Source of the DNA: Coniella vitis
Taxonomy: Eukaryota; Ascomycota; Sordariomycetes; Diaporthales; Schizoparmaceae
Direction: 5' to 3'
Length of the DNA stretch: 64,000 nt
NCBI GenBank assembly: GCA_011317545.1
Contig: WUJK01000007.1
Location: 930,001 to 994,000 of the forward strand
Shown here piece by piece: positions 31,501-45,620 of the stretch. The notes below the pieces were generated by a model. It was not told where the DNA came from, did no database searches, and worked only from the letters and a program-made list of their open reading frames with translations. The number at the start of each line of letters is the position of its first letter. Within the stretch, counting starts at the first letter, position 1. The translations under genes and the position numbers were made by a program.

Positions 31501-31509
31501 TTTTTTTTT
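31487..31509. repeat. Poly-T tract
   Basis: About 23 consecutive T bases on the plus strand in the intergenic region, preceded by TTTTC units. Confidence 0.9.
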
Positions 31510-32021
31510 CCCCAGATCTCGATCCATACACCATATATATGGTGTACCAAAAATATCTTTGCATAGAGTAAATGCTTACTAGTACTCACATTTACTTTGA
31601 ATCTAAAGCTCAGATTCTTAACATACCCATTGTAAAAAAACACAGTTCTATGAATCCCAGAGTCGGACAGGCCATGGTTTGATCTTTTTTTTTAAAAAAA
31701 AAAAAAAACAAAAAGGAAAACCGACACCATTTCCCCAAACAATATACTAAAAGACTGGACGGCCGTTGTTTTATAGACATTGAGGTCCTTGACAATTTTA
31801 TACTATGTATATTTTCATATATCCCATTCCCAAGTCTTCCATCTCTTATTCAAAACGCAGTGCTTGTCTTTGGTAAAGCTCGATCAGCAAGTATCATCTT
31901 CTTGCGAGTGTGTATGTATCTTGTCATCAACACATCATCAAAAGCAGCTCTACTCCGCTGTCCGTAAATAACAATTGTACACACACACAACACACTCGGT
32001 CCTGCCAGCCCAATACTTCTC

Positions 32022-34481
32022 TCATTCAAGCCCCATAACAACCTCATCCCCAAATCCCCAACTATCCCCTCCTCTACTACTCGGCGTCCCCAATCCAACC
32101 CCCAACACGCCCAGCCTCTCCAGACTGGCAGCTTCATCCTCACTCTGCGCCTCACTCGTCCGGCTTGTCCGTCGAGATGTCCTCCGCAGCTCTCGTGGTT
32201 CCTCGCCCCCACCTCGGGGACTACTCGTCACACTGATAGCCGCATCCCGATCGTGCGCGTCTCGTAGATTTTGCTGCGACTTGCTGTCCGTCACGCGCCT
32301 TCGCAACGAGGGCATCTTGAATCTCATAGAGCGGGAGGACGACGATAGCACCGAAGCCACGTCATCTCCTGCTCCTGCTCCTGCTCCTTCGCCACTGCCT
32401 TCTTCTTTGATTTCCTGCAGTGTGTCGTTCTTGATGCGATCCGCCAGGTTCAGCGTGTCGGATGTGGTGGTAAAAGGTGGTGCGAGCTTGGGTGATTTGG
32501 GTCGTGGTGGAAGTGCCGGCGCTCGCTCAATGTTCGGGGTGGCGGCGGTGGCGGTAGCGGTAGATGGGGCAGACTCGTTTCGTCCATGTGATCTTTCCCC
32601 AGCATCCATTTCAACTGGCTGCATTGCTTGTTGGCCGTGAGTCCGGCTCGGGCCATCGTCGCTCGCCTTTTCTTCCTCGTCGTCGTCGTCAATCTCGACG
32701 AGCTCTGCATCTCTGTACCATTTGCGACGACGTGTCCATCGGCCCCAGCCATCTTTACCTCGACGGCCAAATTGCCACTGTAGATTGTGTCAGTCAGACT
32801 TCTGCTTGGGCTTCGTTTTGTTCTCGGGCCGAAAACCAAGAAAAAGCAGTACCTTATTATCATAATAGACCCATCCATTCTTGCCTCCTTCTCCATCATA
32901 ATCCCATGTCCTGCCGCTGCCCTGCGTACCACCGTCCGCAACAGCCTCATCAGGCACGCCGTCCACTCGCCAGCGACTGCCGTCCACCCATCGCCAGCGC
33001 ATAGCACTGTCCTCTTCCACCTCTGGCAACTCGAATTGGTCCTTGGAGGGCACCGGATTGTTGTGCTCATCCGTCCACGCAGCCCTTTCGTAGGCAAACA
33101 AGCTGTTTGTCCAGCCTAAGCCAACCCACCGCCGCTGGTTCTCGTAAATGATAAACGTGAACCGCACACCGGCGTCTGTGCCACCGCGCGCCCGCCGTAT
33201 GGCCTTGGACAGCTCCGACTCGCTCCCTTCGGACAGCCATGTAGATGTTGTGGTCCTGCTGCTCTTGCCCATCTTGAACTGCGACTTTTCCAGCGCCTCT
33301 TGCGCCTTGGTCTTTTTCTGATCGGTTTTGGTACCATTACCATCGTAGCGCGTACTCGCAGACTTGTCAGGAATCTTGATGTCTAGCCCCGTTAACAAAG
33401 TCGCCAGTCGTCGGACGCTGGCACTGCGCCAGAGAATCGTCCGTCCAGCCTTGACCACTCGCGCATGCCACGTGAGGACCACAGTGCCAAAGCACAACAT
33501 GACCCTCCTGGTGGTGACAATGCGTAACGGCGGCAACGAAAGGGCAGCCCAAAAGGGCGTGCAAAGGAGAATTCGAACCAGCAGCCGCATCAGTGCAGGC
33601 CGTGTTGTGGCGCTCGTCGCCGTGCGCTGGGTGCTCAGGAAATCCGTAAGTTCCAAGAGCGGTTCCAGCAGGATGTTGCAGCGGGTGGTGAACTCCTTGA
33701 GCGTCTCGACAATCTCGTCGAGCGTCTTTTGGTGCTTCGTGCTCGTCAGCTCGGAATTGGTTCGCGCATGACTTGCTCCTGCCGTCGTGGCTTGTCCACC
33801 ACTTGCACTTGCTGCAGTAGTAGCTGCTGCTGCTGCTGCTGGTGGTGGTGGTGGTGTTGTCGTAGCAGCAGCAGCAGCATCTTCAATTTTGGTGGTGCCA
33901 TCGGCCGTCTTGCCACCATCTGTCGTGGAATTATTCTTTGCCCGGGCTTTTTTGGTCTTTGCAGCCGTTCCGCTCCCAGACGCCCCATCGTCACTCCGGC
34001 CAGAGCTACTCAACGGACTGAAGCGCCTGCCGTACATGCCCCCAATCAAGAGCAGCACCAGCACGACGGGCCCCGCATAGCGTATAACGACGTCACCGTA
34101 CAGCACCACGGCCCAAAAGACAGCAACCAGCAGGAAGCTCTCCCACGGGTCGGCGGTGGTCCATGTCAGCAGGCCGGCGAGCTTATTGAGAGGCAGCAGG
34201 AAGGGGTGGCTGTAGGCGAGGGCGCGGGTGACCTGGGGCGGGGTGGCGAGCAGGAGCGGCGACTTTTGGTGGACGAGGATGGTCGAGAGGCGCTTTGCGG
34301 CCGAGATGGGCTGGGAGGACGAGGTGGACAGAGTCAGGGGGGAGAAGGAGGCGTAGACGGGGGGTTGGCCGGGCGCGAGGTAGGACGAGGTGGTGGGCGG
34401 CTCATGTTGGTGGCCGCCGCCCGGCTGGTTCGACGAGGGGCTGTCGAGGGTGTCGCCTCGAGCGCGGCGAGGAGTGGACAT
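32022..34481 (-). CDS. PEX23: Dysferlin-domain peroxin (Pex23/Pex30-31 family)
   Basis: Two exons, 32853-34481 and 32022-32777, join in phase 0 across a GTACTG..ACAG intron to give 794 residues. The N-terminus is Ser/Pro-rich. The reticulon-like/Pex24 membrane region starts at about 93 (HPFLLPLNKLAGLLTWTTAD), with hydrophobic segments at about 115-132 and 136-150. A low-complexity insert (Ala, Pro and Thr runs, about 165-245) interrupts it. A second hydrophobic pair lies near 315-365. The dysferlin domain spans about 439-575. Its N part contains FTFIIYENQRRWVGLGW and SMRWRW-like strands (AMRWRWVDGSRWRVDG). Its C part is split by the intron: GWVYYDNK joins WQFGRRGKDGWGRWTRRRKW. The tail is acidic and Ser-rich. 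The family shapes ER membrane subdomains and controls peroxisome number. A pyrimidine-rich tract ending in TAG just before the ATG suggests a 5' UTR intron. Confidence 0.88.
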
Positions 34482-36348
34482 GTGGGTGAGCCAGGGGAGG
34501 TCCTACAGAAAAGTGGAGGTTTGTCGGGGTTAGTTGGCTGCTGCGCTGCGCTGCTCGGTGCGTTGTGGGTTGGCCGTGGTGTTGCAACGCTGTCGTCGCC
34601 GCGTCCGTCCGCTTGCCGTTTGCTGTTTGCTGTTTGGTGACGAGGGCAAGCCAGCGAGCCTAGAAAGAGCCCAGAAGCCTTAGCGGCCCAGAGAACACGA
34701 CAGCATGACGGCGAGGGTTAAGACTCGATGACGCCAGTTTAGGCAGACCAGCGGCTGCGTGTGGGCAGAAACAACAGGACAATAAGAAAAATTGGCCATG
34801 TACTGAGTGAGGCTGGCTTTGGGCTGCAAGGGATGGAGCACTGGGGCATAGAGCAGTCGGAAGGAGCCATGAACCCGCTGACGTCGGTGTTCTTGCTACC
34901 AATGCAAAAGGCGAACCCCGCCACTGACGCACAGCGGTTCATCAGCAGCTGGGCAGTGATAACTGCCATCGCTAGCACTTATCGCTCACTCACTGCTCCT
35001 GCCTGGCTCTGCTCAACAGCCACGCCCACAGCCACTGTAACTGGCCCCGACAAGCCCGTGAAGGAGAAAAAAAAAAAATGAAAACACCAAGGGAAAAGAA
35101 AAAAAAAAAAAAAAAGGCCAGATACAAGCAACAACAAGAGAAACAAAAAAATAGACAAACTTACTATCGCAGCCATTTAACAGCTCCTCCAGTCTCGGCC
35201 CTTTTCTCTCCCTCTTTCCCTCCACCCTTGGTTGGGCGTTTCTCCTGCGCCTTGTCTGCCTGCCGCCCTACAACAAACCCAAGCACTTATCAAATCTGTG
35301 CAGAGATTGTTTTGTTTTTGTTTTCGCTCTAGCTTCGAGGAATCTCTCGTTCGTACAGAGAATTGTTCTCAAAAAATGGGCTTTCCTCGATGCCAGAAAA
35401 TGGGGGCACAACAGCATTAAAAGAATCACAACAGTAGCACACTTAGCCAGTCCTCTCTGGTGTCTAGAGGGAAAAAAGACTATGCGTCTCAAAAAGGAAT
35501 GAAAAGGCAAACGGGACAAGTATCGAGACAGGATGGTAGAAGGAAAAGGCACATGCCGTGTATCACCACAACAAAAGTCTAGGAGACGAGATGTTCGGGT
35601 CGGTTTGGGGGAGTTCAAAAAGAACAAATTCGGAGGATTCCCGCCCACCTGAGGACGTCAACCTTGTGACCAACTTCGGGCCCGAACCAAGTACTATGTA
35701 CTACCCTATGTACATATACTATGTAACCGCAACGCGACCCCGGTACAATCACATGTCAAAATCTACCATGATACTCGCCACACCCAACCAATCTTTCGGT
35801 ACGTCCACGTACAAAGAGACGCGACAATACGATACGCCAAGTGTGTCGTGCATTGATCCTGGGTGAAACCCCGCCTTTGCGGATACAATTGATGGTTTGG
35901 AAATACAGGAACTAATGTAAATGACTGACACCGAGTGCCAGGGGCAGTCTTGGATATTTGAGATGAATATATACTGTATTCAGTCAGCCAGATAGACCAC
36001 CAGACAGCTAGATTGACAGCGGCAGACGGACGGGCACACCACCCAATACCATGACAAGCAAAAGATAAAAAAAATAAAAGATGAATGCACACAATGGGAA
36101 GAAAAAGGAGGATACGCTTCCAGTCCACCCAAACCCGTCAAAGCCACCAATAAAAAAACTCCGAAACCATGATCCCAGAAAAGAAAAAAATGAAAACAAA
36201 AGGAAGAAGGGAAGCATAAAAAGAAGCATAAAAAATAAAAAAAATAAAAAATAAAAAAAAACCGACAGCACCCAATCCCATAAATATCTCTAGTCAATAT
36301 CAAGAAGCTATTTTCAAGGAAACCTGGCAACATAATCCCGTTACCCAA
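34482..36348. other. Intergenic region, homopolymer-rich
   Basis: About 1.9 kb between the peroxin start and the 3' end of the next minus-strand gene. It contains several A-rich runs (35070-35115, 36069-36080, 36178-36260) and GTACTATGTAC words at 35693-35725. No gene was seen. Confidence 0.55.
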
Positions 36349-39300
36349 TCACACCGACGACTCTTGTCGGTATTCTGCCTCTCTATTCCACTTCTTGACC
36401 CATGCTGCAAATTGTCGCCCTTGCAAGCATGGCCCAGTAGCAGTAGCCCACCGGTTGTGCTGCTGCTGCTGCTGTTGTTGTAGCTGCGTTTCAAACACAA
36501 GCGTCTGCTTATGGCCATTCTTGAGCGTCAAGTGCACATGCTGCAGCACCAGCTTGTTCTGGCCGCTGCTGTTCTTGCCCGTCGTGGGAGTATCCACCTC
36601 GATCCGCGACACCTTGAGGGGCTCCACCGCTGCTTTCAGCGGCGACCCAGAGGGCGTTTCCGCCCATCCACGCATCTCGTCCACCTTGAGCCGCAGCAGG
36701 GGCTCCGTGACCTTGTCCCGCGTCCATCGCAGACCGCGACCTGTGTCGCTAAAGTATGTTACCTCAAAGTTTTCCGTGTCGGCTGCAATTGGCGTACCCA
36801 GCTGCGCAGTGGGCGTCGGCAGTTCCTTGGCCGTTGATGACTGTGCTTCTTGCACTTCGGCTCGCTCAACGTCGGAATTACACGGCGCAGCCGACGGCGT
36901 AGTCTTATGATAGTGCTTGTTGATATGGCCGTAGCGGTTCCAATATGCGTCAGACTCAGCGTCACTATCAGCACCCTGGACCGATGCTGTCGATGGGCTT
37001 CGGATATTGCTTTCCGGACGCTGGCTTCTTGTTTCGGCATTGTGAGAGGTGGAAGGAGAATGTTGTTTTGCTGCATCAACGTCCAATGCAGCCACGGAAT
37101 GAGAAGCTCTAGCAGGCGGTATAAAGGCAGACGCAGTCTCGTTGTCTGCGGAAGCTGGCGCAGAGACGGGCCGGTTGTTGAGGCCGTCGAGCGCCATCTG
37201 CGCCTTGATAGCCTCAAACTGTTTGTATGGGTCCAGGGCAACGCGCTCTTTCGACCCGCTTTCTTGCTGTGAACTTTTGTGCTCGGCATTCAAAATGCTG
37301 TGTAGATCCGATGGCTTTCGGCTCAGTTCAGCTTCGCTGCGCGGCAGGTCGTCTGATTTAGAGCGCTGATGCTCCGAGAGAGCCGGCCGAGGTGGCTGTG
37401 TCAACTGTGTGGTAGGCCCGTGTCCGTTAACTTGCTGTTGAGCTGCTTTATCCTTGGATGCACTGTCGGGCACTTCAGAGGAAGCCCTACTGCGGCTGGC
37501 TGCTTCCATCACAGCCGCCGCCGCCGCTTTGACCTGGGCATTCCTGCGTACCACTTCTTGCTCCGAGAACACGGAAGAAGGACCATCCTTGGCTGCTGCT
37601 TGAGGACCATCCGATGTGGCCTTGTGCTCGATAGATTGTTTCTGGGCACTGTCGCTGTTTTGTGGGGCACGGCCTTGGTGTATTGTCTTCTCATCCTTGC
37701 CGGCTGCGCACTTGCTTGTGGTTGTGCTGCCCGCCTCTTTGCCAGGCCTCATCTCGCTGAGTGGACCTTGCTGACTGCTGGGCCGAGATGTAGTCTTGGA
37801 CTTGGTTTGGTCAAGGACAGCTTCTCGACGGCTGAGGTGCGATGCAGGCCTTTCATCGTCTTTTGTCCCATGGGGCCTTGCGTCTGGCATTTCCTTGTCC
37901 GAAACCTCGGACGGGGACTGGGTAGCGCGGCTCGTATCTTGGGATCTAGAGGTAGGGACACTGTCCACCATCATCGTATCCTCATCATCGCTGCCACTGG
38001 CACTGCCAATGCCAAAACCGAAATGACCCGGTCTGTCTTGGATGGGGCTCTGGTTGTCAGTATGCGCGGACCGAAGAGACGGCCATTGACCAGAATCTTC
38101 CTCGAACGCGGCTGAAGACGGCTCGCCGGGTCCCAGCTTCTTGAACTCTTCCCAATCCCTGCGGTGCATCATGTGCTGAGAGTACCACTGCCGCGCAATG
38201 CTCAGGCCTCGCTTGTCCACGCTCTCTGGCGGGTTGTCCAGATCCACTTCGCGAAGCTTTTGCGCGGGGAGCCAGCCAAGAGAATGCCTTTGGTGGCCGT
38301 CAAAGAACATGACGGGATACTCACGCTTGTCGACCTTGGGCCCGCCGTCCTCGTACGCAGGCTGAAATCCCTTGATGAGAAGACTCACGCGGTCCACTCG
38401 GTAGCACTTTGGCACGTTGCTCATCAGTTGCGTTTCCTGAAGCTTTTCGCGCAGTCCGACTTCTCTCAGGCTGCCATCGGGCCGAATCGGCAGCACAATA
38501 AGCATGTACCATTTCTTGTTAGGAGCCCAAAGGCCTTGGTAGAATTTGCCCTCTTGAGGCAGCAATTGGACTTGATTCATAGCCTTGGGCGGTGTCGGAA
38601 GGGGTTCCTTTTTCAAGACAGGGCTCTGGTCGCCGCACAACCGCCGGCGCCCGTCCTTGGTGAGTAAATTTCGGTTAAAGACTCGGTACCTGTCCTCTCG
38701 CAGCGCTCGTTCAAATTCACGATTGTTGATCTCTGCCAAGTCGGCATTGCAGCCCAGGACCCGATGTCCGCAAATCTCAATGGCGAGATCGTGCCTCTTT
38801 TCGAGATTTCCATGCTGAGGGCTGTGCATGTGCTTTGCGGCGCCATGAATAGGATTCTTGAAGCCAAAGTGAACCTGGTGGTCGTCACATCTCACAATGT
38901 ACCAATTCCCCGAGCCAACCTTCCACTCAAAAATCTTGTGCTTGTATTGCGCTTTGCCGTTTTGGTAGATTTCGTCAAATGTGACAGTGCGATCGGCGTG
39001 CCGTTGCATAGCAATCTGCGCGGGCTGATTGATCCGTGGACTTTGTTTGGCTGCTGGTGGTGCCTGTGAGCCATTGGGCACATCTGCCGGTGGCACCTCT
39101 TGGGTGCGTGGACGCTTTGCATAATGCTTGAAATTGGCCTCATCATGCGCTGCTGCTCCTGCTGAAAATTCCACAATTTTCCTCTTAGCATCAGGGCGGG
39201 TGTGGGCCGTTTCCGGCACTGCGACGTCCTGGCGTCCTTGGTGGTGCAGTTGGTGACTTGGGACAGGGCGTGGCTGTGGAAGACGCTGTGTATCTACGAT

Positions 39301-40214
39301 GTGAGTATCCTCGTAGACGTGGCGCGTTGCAGCAGCGTGCATTGGTCTGGGTCGTGCCGGAGAGGGTTCCACGGGGCGCTGCTCGCTGAACCGCCGCTCA
39401 ACAGGACGAGGTTCGAGAGGACGGGGCTCCAGGGGCCGGGACTCGAGTGGACGGGCGTCTGCAGGTCCTAGAGGGCGTTGTCTCGGCGCAGGCTCGAGGG
39501 GCGTTGGATACGGGGCGACATATTCTCTTCCCGAGGCCTCTTGGACATTCGCTTCTTTGATTGCATCGGTGGGTAGCTGGCTGGGGACTACGTGCTGTCG
39601 AATGGGTGGTGTGATGACGGCAGAGGAAGTTGCTGGAGAAAGGAGATGGTCGCCATTGTTGGACTACATGTGGCAGAAGCATGGGGTCAGCAAGCAGACA
39701 CGGTGATGGTCGGAATAGAAAGCGGCAAGCGGCTAACCGGGACAGCAGAACTTATTCGAGTAGGATTGCTGTTGACTTTTGGGATGGAATGTGGGTGGTG
39801 TGTCGGTTCCGAGGAAGAAGACATGAACAGCCGTGAAGCCTCATTGTGGTAGCGGCGCTCGATATCGCGCTTGTTGGAAGCATGCTCTTCTCGCAGTTTT
39901 TCCTGCTGCATGCGCAGCTTCACCTGCGTCTCGACAGTGGCGTGTGCTGTTTGCGTCAGGCTGGTGTAGAGGCTCTGCATTCCCTGCTGGAACTGCTGAA
40001 AGAGGCGATCGAGCTGTTCCCGCACTTGACCTTCAATCTCGGCTTGCTTGCTTTGGTGGTACTGGTCCAGTCGCTCGAGCTCGTCCTTTTGCTCCTTTCT
40101 AATGGCGCTGAACTTGGCCATATCAAGCTCTTCATCCGCACCCTCGGCTCTCCGGGCCATAGGCGCAGTTGAGGCCGGCAAGAACTCGTTTAAACTCATT
40201 GGCGCGATGACCAT
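36349..40214 (-). CDS. Large conserved fungal protein with coiled coil and C/H-rich motif, probably nuclear
   Basis: Two exons, 39738-40214 and 36349-39663, join in phase 0 across a GTTAGC..TGTAG intron to give 1,263 residues. An N-terminal coiled coil (about 33-130) contains KFSAIRKEQKDELERLDQYH and a long Gln/Glu-rich helix. A Pro/Arg-rich repeat (PLEPRPLEPRPVE type) leads to the conserved core at about 395-450. There a Cys/His pattern (YIVRCDDHQVHFGF, then GAAKHMHSPQHG; roughly C418, H421, H424, H437, H443) resembles a zinc-binding fold. A second conserved block covers about 495-620: GKFYQGLWAPNKKWYMLIVL, then VMFFDGHQRHSLGWLPAQKL. The last 600 residues are Ser/Gln-rich with a short ordered tail (RLKVDEMRGWAETPSGSPLK, then LVLQHVHLTLKNGHKQTLVF) and a Gln-rich run near the end. 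I recall similar fungal proteins of unknown function. A DNA- or chromatin-related role is inferred only. Confidence 0.75.
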
Positions 40215-43200
40215 GGCGGTGAGTGACTACTGTGGGATGTGCTTGTGAGCAGCTTGGGCGGGCTGGCTAGGCTTCGTCTCCTAGGGTGACCGTATACACG
40301 AAATAGCAGATGTCAGATTGGCTGCCTCAGTTATTGTTGCTTAGAGAGGCGAGCCGCGAGGACACGTGGGTTTGTTTATGCAACATGTAAATCAGGCTTG
40401 CTCGCAGATTATAGACTCTATAAAGCAGAGGCGTCAGCTACGGAAACGCAAAAGGACGCAAGTATAACAAAAGTGAACAAGACGGTCAAGGGCAAGGTCA
40501 TGTTCATGTACAGATATAGCGAGGGCCGAGCAGCATGAAGTGTGTTGTACAAGCCGTTGCCCGCCAACCAAAGCAAAACGCCTTGGCTTGGAAGGGGGGG
40601 GGGGGTTCCTTATATAGACCAGCCGGCAAGAATCCGAAAAGCCACACGACAGCCGTGCAAGTCTATTGGTGGTTATGCAATAAAGAGACTCAGGGCCCAA
40701 GGAAGGGAGGTCTGACATATAAAGAAAAGTTGACGGTACCTTTGCGACTGGCCGTTTGTGCGGCCTCTAACAAGACCATTGGCCCACGCTGCGGGGATGG
40801 CGACAGAGCAATGGCTATACGATCTAGTTGCTAGATGCACAAGCCGGCGCAAGCAGATATGAGCAGTGGTTGTCCACGTATAACAAGCAGAGCAGACCTC
40901 GAGCCGTCGGACCGCCGTCTGTCTGTCTGCTAGGCCTCGCAAAGGATGGGCGAGCTCGTCTAGAGTAAGGGCGCAGTATGCTGCTGCATGAGCTGGCTGC
41001 CCAGTACGAGGTCCTGGTCGTTTATAGCAACGATTCTCCACGGCTAGTCAATTCGCCCGGGATAGTCGACGGCAACGTGGGAAACCAGAGCAGCGGCAGG
41101 ACTCGCGATGACTGGCGAGGGCAACCCGAAGACGAAGCTGGGCGCGCGCACGTATCTTTTTGCTCTTTTTGCTCTCTTTTTTTGCTTGGGTGCAGCGCAA
41201 GCACAGGTGTGGGTAAGGTGAAGGAGAGAAAGAGAGGGGAAGAGCAAAAGCAGGAGAACGAGACGGGACAAGAGCAAGAAGAAAAAAAAAACAATTAAAA
41301 AAAAAAAGAACAAGAGAGGAGCCCCAAAGTCTATCGAGGGGTGGTGTGTTGGTGTTGAACTGGGTTGGAGTACGGCGGGTGGGGCGGCGTGATTGGTCCG
41401 CTGGGCCTTGCTAAGCTGTGGCCATGTCGTTCTTTTTTCGAGCCCCACTTGGCGGGAACAGGGGAGCAGGAGCCCTGAAGCCCCAAGGACGCTTGCTGTT
41501 GGAAGGACCCACCCGAACCTTCCTGCTATGTAGGCAAATTCCGCGTATTGCACCAACCTGCATATGGCTTACCATACATAGTATAGTACTTAGTAGTAGC
41601 ATATGTAGGCAGGGGTACTTGTGTACTTGGGTAGTGGGATGGAGGGAGGAAGTACTTGAGTACATGGGTACTTGAATACGTCCCGGGAACATGCTCGTTC
41701 CGCAAATATATGCACTGCTCTTATGAGAAGAAGAAGAGAGTACATACTATGGAGTACATAGTACTCTGTAGTACACAGCCCCCTCGACCAAAAAAGTACT
41801 TTTCCTACATCAAGCCGTATACATAGTACATGGTACTATTTAGCTCCTGTGTACATAGTAGCTGAAATTGATTGCACACTTGTCCACATTGCACCACGGC
41901 TCCTAAAGAAGGGAAAGCTGTTGCGCTGCAGTGTCTCCTTGGCCGGGAGCAAGAAAGACTGCAACGGCCCAGTTTGGTGATGACATGCAAAGATGCGATT
42001 CCCAGATCTGGCAAAAGGGCACGGCTCCCGACACTGTCTGGCGATCGCCACGCTGGAATCCACAGTCGAATCCGTCCAACGGCACACGGTCGTGTGCAGG
42101 CGCGTGCAGCGCTACCATGTATCTTGGGCAGCCGACGTGGTCGTTGAGCACGCTCTCAAAGGGCCCGATTCGGCTGGGCTCTGCCCTGGCTTGTCTGTAC
42201 GATGTTGTTATGGCTATACTAAATTCTACTGTCTATGCGCTATGCATGGCATGTATCATCGCTCATAAGTTCATTATGGCCCCAGGATGCGCTGACGCCC
42301 CAATCCTCTGGGCAAGCATGGCTGGACAAACATTCTATGGGGGGGACTCTGCGGCAAGCCGCTGGTTACATGTAGGGACCAGCGTTATCTGCTAGAGCCA
42401 TGTACATACGACACACTATACATAGCAGTGCAGTGCAGCGTAGGAAGCAGTTTATATGCGCATAACGCTTTGGGTCCGTTCTCGGCTCCCGGGGTGTGAC
42501 TGGTGTCAGTTGGCTGGCTGCTCGATCCATTTTCCTTTGTGACCAGTCGGCGGCAGGATCGGTGATCATGTGGCTCGCTCTCGCGAAAGGTGAGGAAAGA
42601 AGAAGAAACTAAGAAATGACCGCGCAGTCTTACAAAAGAGACGAACACAAGTCACCTCCGAGGATCCTGTGTGCTATGTGACCAGAGAGAGGCTTGGAAA
42701 AGCAGCTGATGCAATTTCAAAAAGTACAATAGTAAGTAGCAGGGGCCCCAGCGGCTAAAAAAAGATTGGTGCCATCTTCAGGAAGCCAACCAAAAAGTAC
42801 CGTTTTGCCGCGACAAGAGGACAAGGACGGGCGAGCATTGACACCATCCGATAATGAAAAGAGATGCCGCCCCTGTCGCTCGCCATCATGGTGGTATGAT
42901 AGCCACCGATTGCCATTATGCAAAGCTGCTGTTGGCCTCATCTCAGCACTCCAATGTTGAAACAAGTCTCATGTTTTTCTGTGCGTTGGCTGCCTTTCCT
43001 TGATGCTTCTGGTGCAGGCCATGAACCATTGCAAGAGACAAGGAACTCGGCACTTGCTCCTGGGCATCCGTGGTGCTATCTACGTACGGTCCTTGTGTGT
43101 GCGAGACTGTCTTGCACTCTCTTTCAACCGCAAACGTGGACGGGGACAACTTGGCGGAGTCCCGAACAGGTTCTGGGCTACATCGTAGAGAGTGCTCTGC

Positions 43201-45620
43201 GAGTAGGCATTGACCAGCAAGAGATTCCAAGCCGTAGCACCCAAGAGGCTCCCAACAGCGAGCACTGTTTTGGGTTACCCTGATACGATGTATACATAGT
43301 AATGGTCGTTGACAATCCGCACCCAATCCCGTGCAGACGGACTTGTTTCTGGAGTAATTTCCGCTCTTGAACCAAATGCACCGGGGGGGTGGAAGACCAG
43401 GGGGGTCCTTGTCCTATGATGCTATTACCGGTATTACATAGTATTATTACATAGCACATTGCGCTTATTGCTTATTAGCAGCTTCAGGTGCGCGCTCCTT
43501 CCCGAGTGAGCGGGAAACCTCCAAGATGGCACAGCACAAGGTCAGGTGCTCGGCCTTTTCTTATTATAAGGTTGCTAGCACGATGTACATTAGTAAGCCC
43601 TTCCCAGATCCTAGCGTATCTCTAAAAGATGGGATGACGATGCAAAAAAATGATGCGGTAATCATAGTAGACTATGCAAGCACACATGAGAATCGACAGA
43701 ACCACACCGCTTGGACCCAGCCACAGATACGAGGTTCCGTGTTTTGATTTCACCCAGCGTGCATGATTTGTATCGCACATAGCAGTCGAGCAGTGGTGAG
43801 AAACCCAGTATGATTATGGACCAATATTTGTCTTTTTTTGTTGGTTTTGGGTTTCAACCCGCGGGGATCATAGTGATCTTTTTGCCCTTTTTCACCAATC
43901 AAGCCCACCTGAAGCAGCGCAAAGGATCCATTCTATCCTCTCTTCTGGAGTCACTCGAGGCCTGCAGCTACTATGTAGAGGAGCACTACTATGGTACGTG
44001 GTGTACATAGTCGACACCGCAGGCCTTGCCTGACTCTTGACTGTCGATCGACAAGACTGGGCACTCTGCTCCCGCCCAAAAAGTGCGATCAGCAGGAGCC
44101 GGAACTATCATCGCTCTTTGGCGGCGCATGCCCAAGAGATTCAGAGTTACAGCACATGAGCACCCGCACTTACGCTGTCATGTTGAGCCCCGCTGTGGGT
44201 TGTATCTCAGATTGCCCTTTTGTTTCTATCATAGTAACCCTCTTTCTCTTCCCTTGTCAGGCAGCAGCACCAGTGAGGAGGATGCTAATAGATCTGACAT
44301 TCCTGACAAAGTTCGGGTCGCATCCCTTGGAATCATTGCTGTCCTTTTTTCGGTCGCTGGATTTTATTCTATACGGTAAGCAGAGAAGCATCCAGATGCT
44401 CGCATTACAAACAAATCCAGGCATATCACGCCACAATATTGCATGGTACAACCAAGAAAAAGTTCCTATTTCTATCCCCCACTTGGAGTTCCCCTGTCCA
44501 TCAATTGACTGTATGGATTTGCGGCTGACTCGAGAAGGATGCTTGTTGGTGCTACCGTTGCACCTTATGCACCCCCGCGTGGCTGCTTCGGTGCTGCTGC
44601 ATTTTGCAGGGAAACGGCGAGTGAGGCCATTCTTGTCGATAACGCCTAATTCTTTACGTAGTACACACTATAGCAGTGTGTGCTGTTTTAGAAAGGGGAA
44701 AGCAAAGGGTGGATTGCTTTATTAAGCAAAGCAGTGCACAAGTAAGCAACATATTCTCCCACACATCGCGTACGAAAACAAGAGAGGCACACCAATACCA
44801 TGTAACAAAGAGGAAGTGAGAGAGAGAAACTGACCAAGTGAGTGACCAAGTGACTAGAGAAGAGGGGCAACAGGAGTATGGAATATGCACGTTGGTTTCT
44901 TTTCTTCCCTTTTTTTTGCAGGATCCTGTCAGGGTTATTATGTTCTGTGTTTTTTTCCTCTTTTTCTACCACTCCCCCCCCTGTTTTTTTTTGGTGTTTT
45001 TTTTACTCAGCAGTTTGTATGCCCCCAACAGACTGAGACTCGTTCCTTTCGGGGGCGGGGGCCAGGGGCAAAGGGGCCATGTTTCGCAGATTCTCGTCAT
45101 TTGGAGATGGAGGAAGGTGTTTTGTTCTTGCTCATCCTCTATTTTTTTTTCTGCTTTCTTTTTCTTCTTTGTCTACCACACTCCGGATTTACCAAAAGAA
45201 TGCTCGCATCTTGGCATGGGAAAAAAAAGAGGGGGCCCGGTCCAGACTTGGCTTCCCGACCAATCTGTTCCGAACACGACGGCGCGCACCCAAAGGAGCC
45301 ACGCCACACTCCACCAACAACCAGCAGCAACGAAGACCAACCAAGCAAGCTGCTATCTCATGGATATGGACACTACTACACTACATACTTAGGTAGTATG
45401 TAAAGAAGGGTTAGCAAAGAGTCAAGTGTATGGAACCCGTTTTGGAAGAAGAAAGAAGTGGGGGTTTGGTTGAGGGGAAATGGTTACCGTATCACCAGAC
45501 CTTCCTCTCTCATCCGTCCAACCAGAAGGTTTCCAGAAATGAGGAATATGCAAATAGTAGTTGATAGTACCTAATAAAGTGGCCGATACGAGCTGTGCAA
45601 GTCTTGTCACATTTCATCAA

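Larger units (their letters stand above)
29939..32021. other. Intergenic region with many homopolymer and pentamer repeats
   Basis: About 2.1 kb upstream of the metallothionein and downstream of the peroxin gene. It holds poly-C and poly-A runs near 30527-30540, 30652-30672 and 30936-30950, T runs near 31031-31049 and 31487-31509, two pentamer arrays and one GTACTATGTA word (30141). No gene was recognised. Confidence 0.55.

Noticed and set aside
43991..44725. 244-codon plus-strand ORF in the desert
   Set aside because: It is the longest ORF there, but its composition is not protein-like, no domain is visible and it includes palindromic words typical of intergenic DNA.
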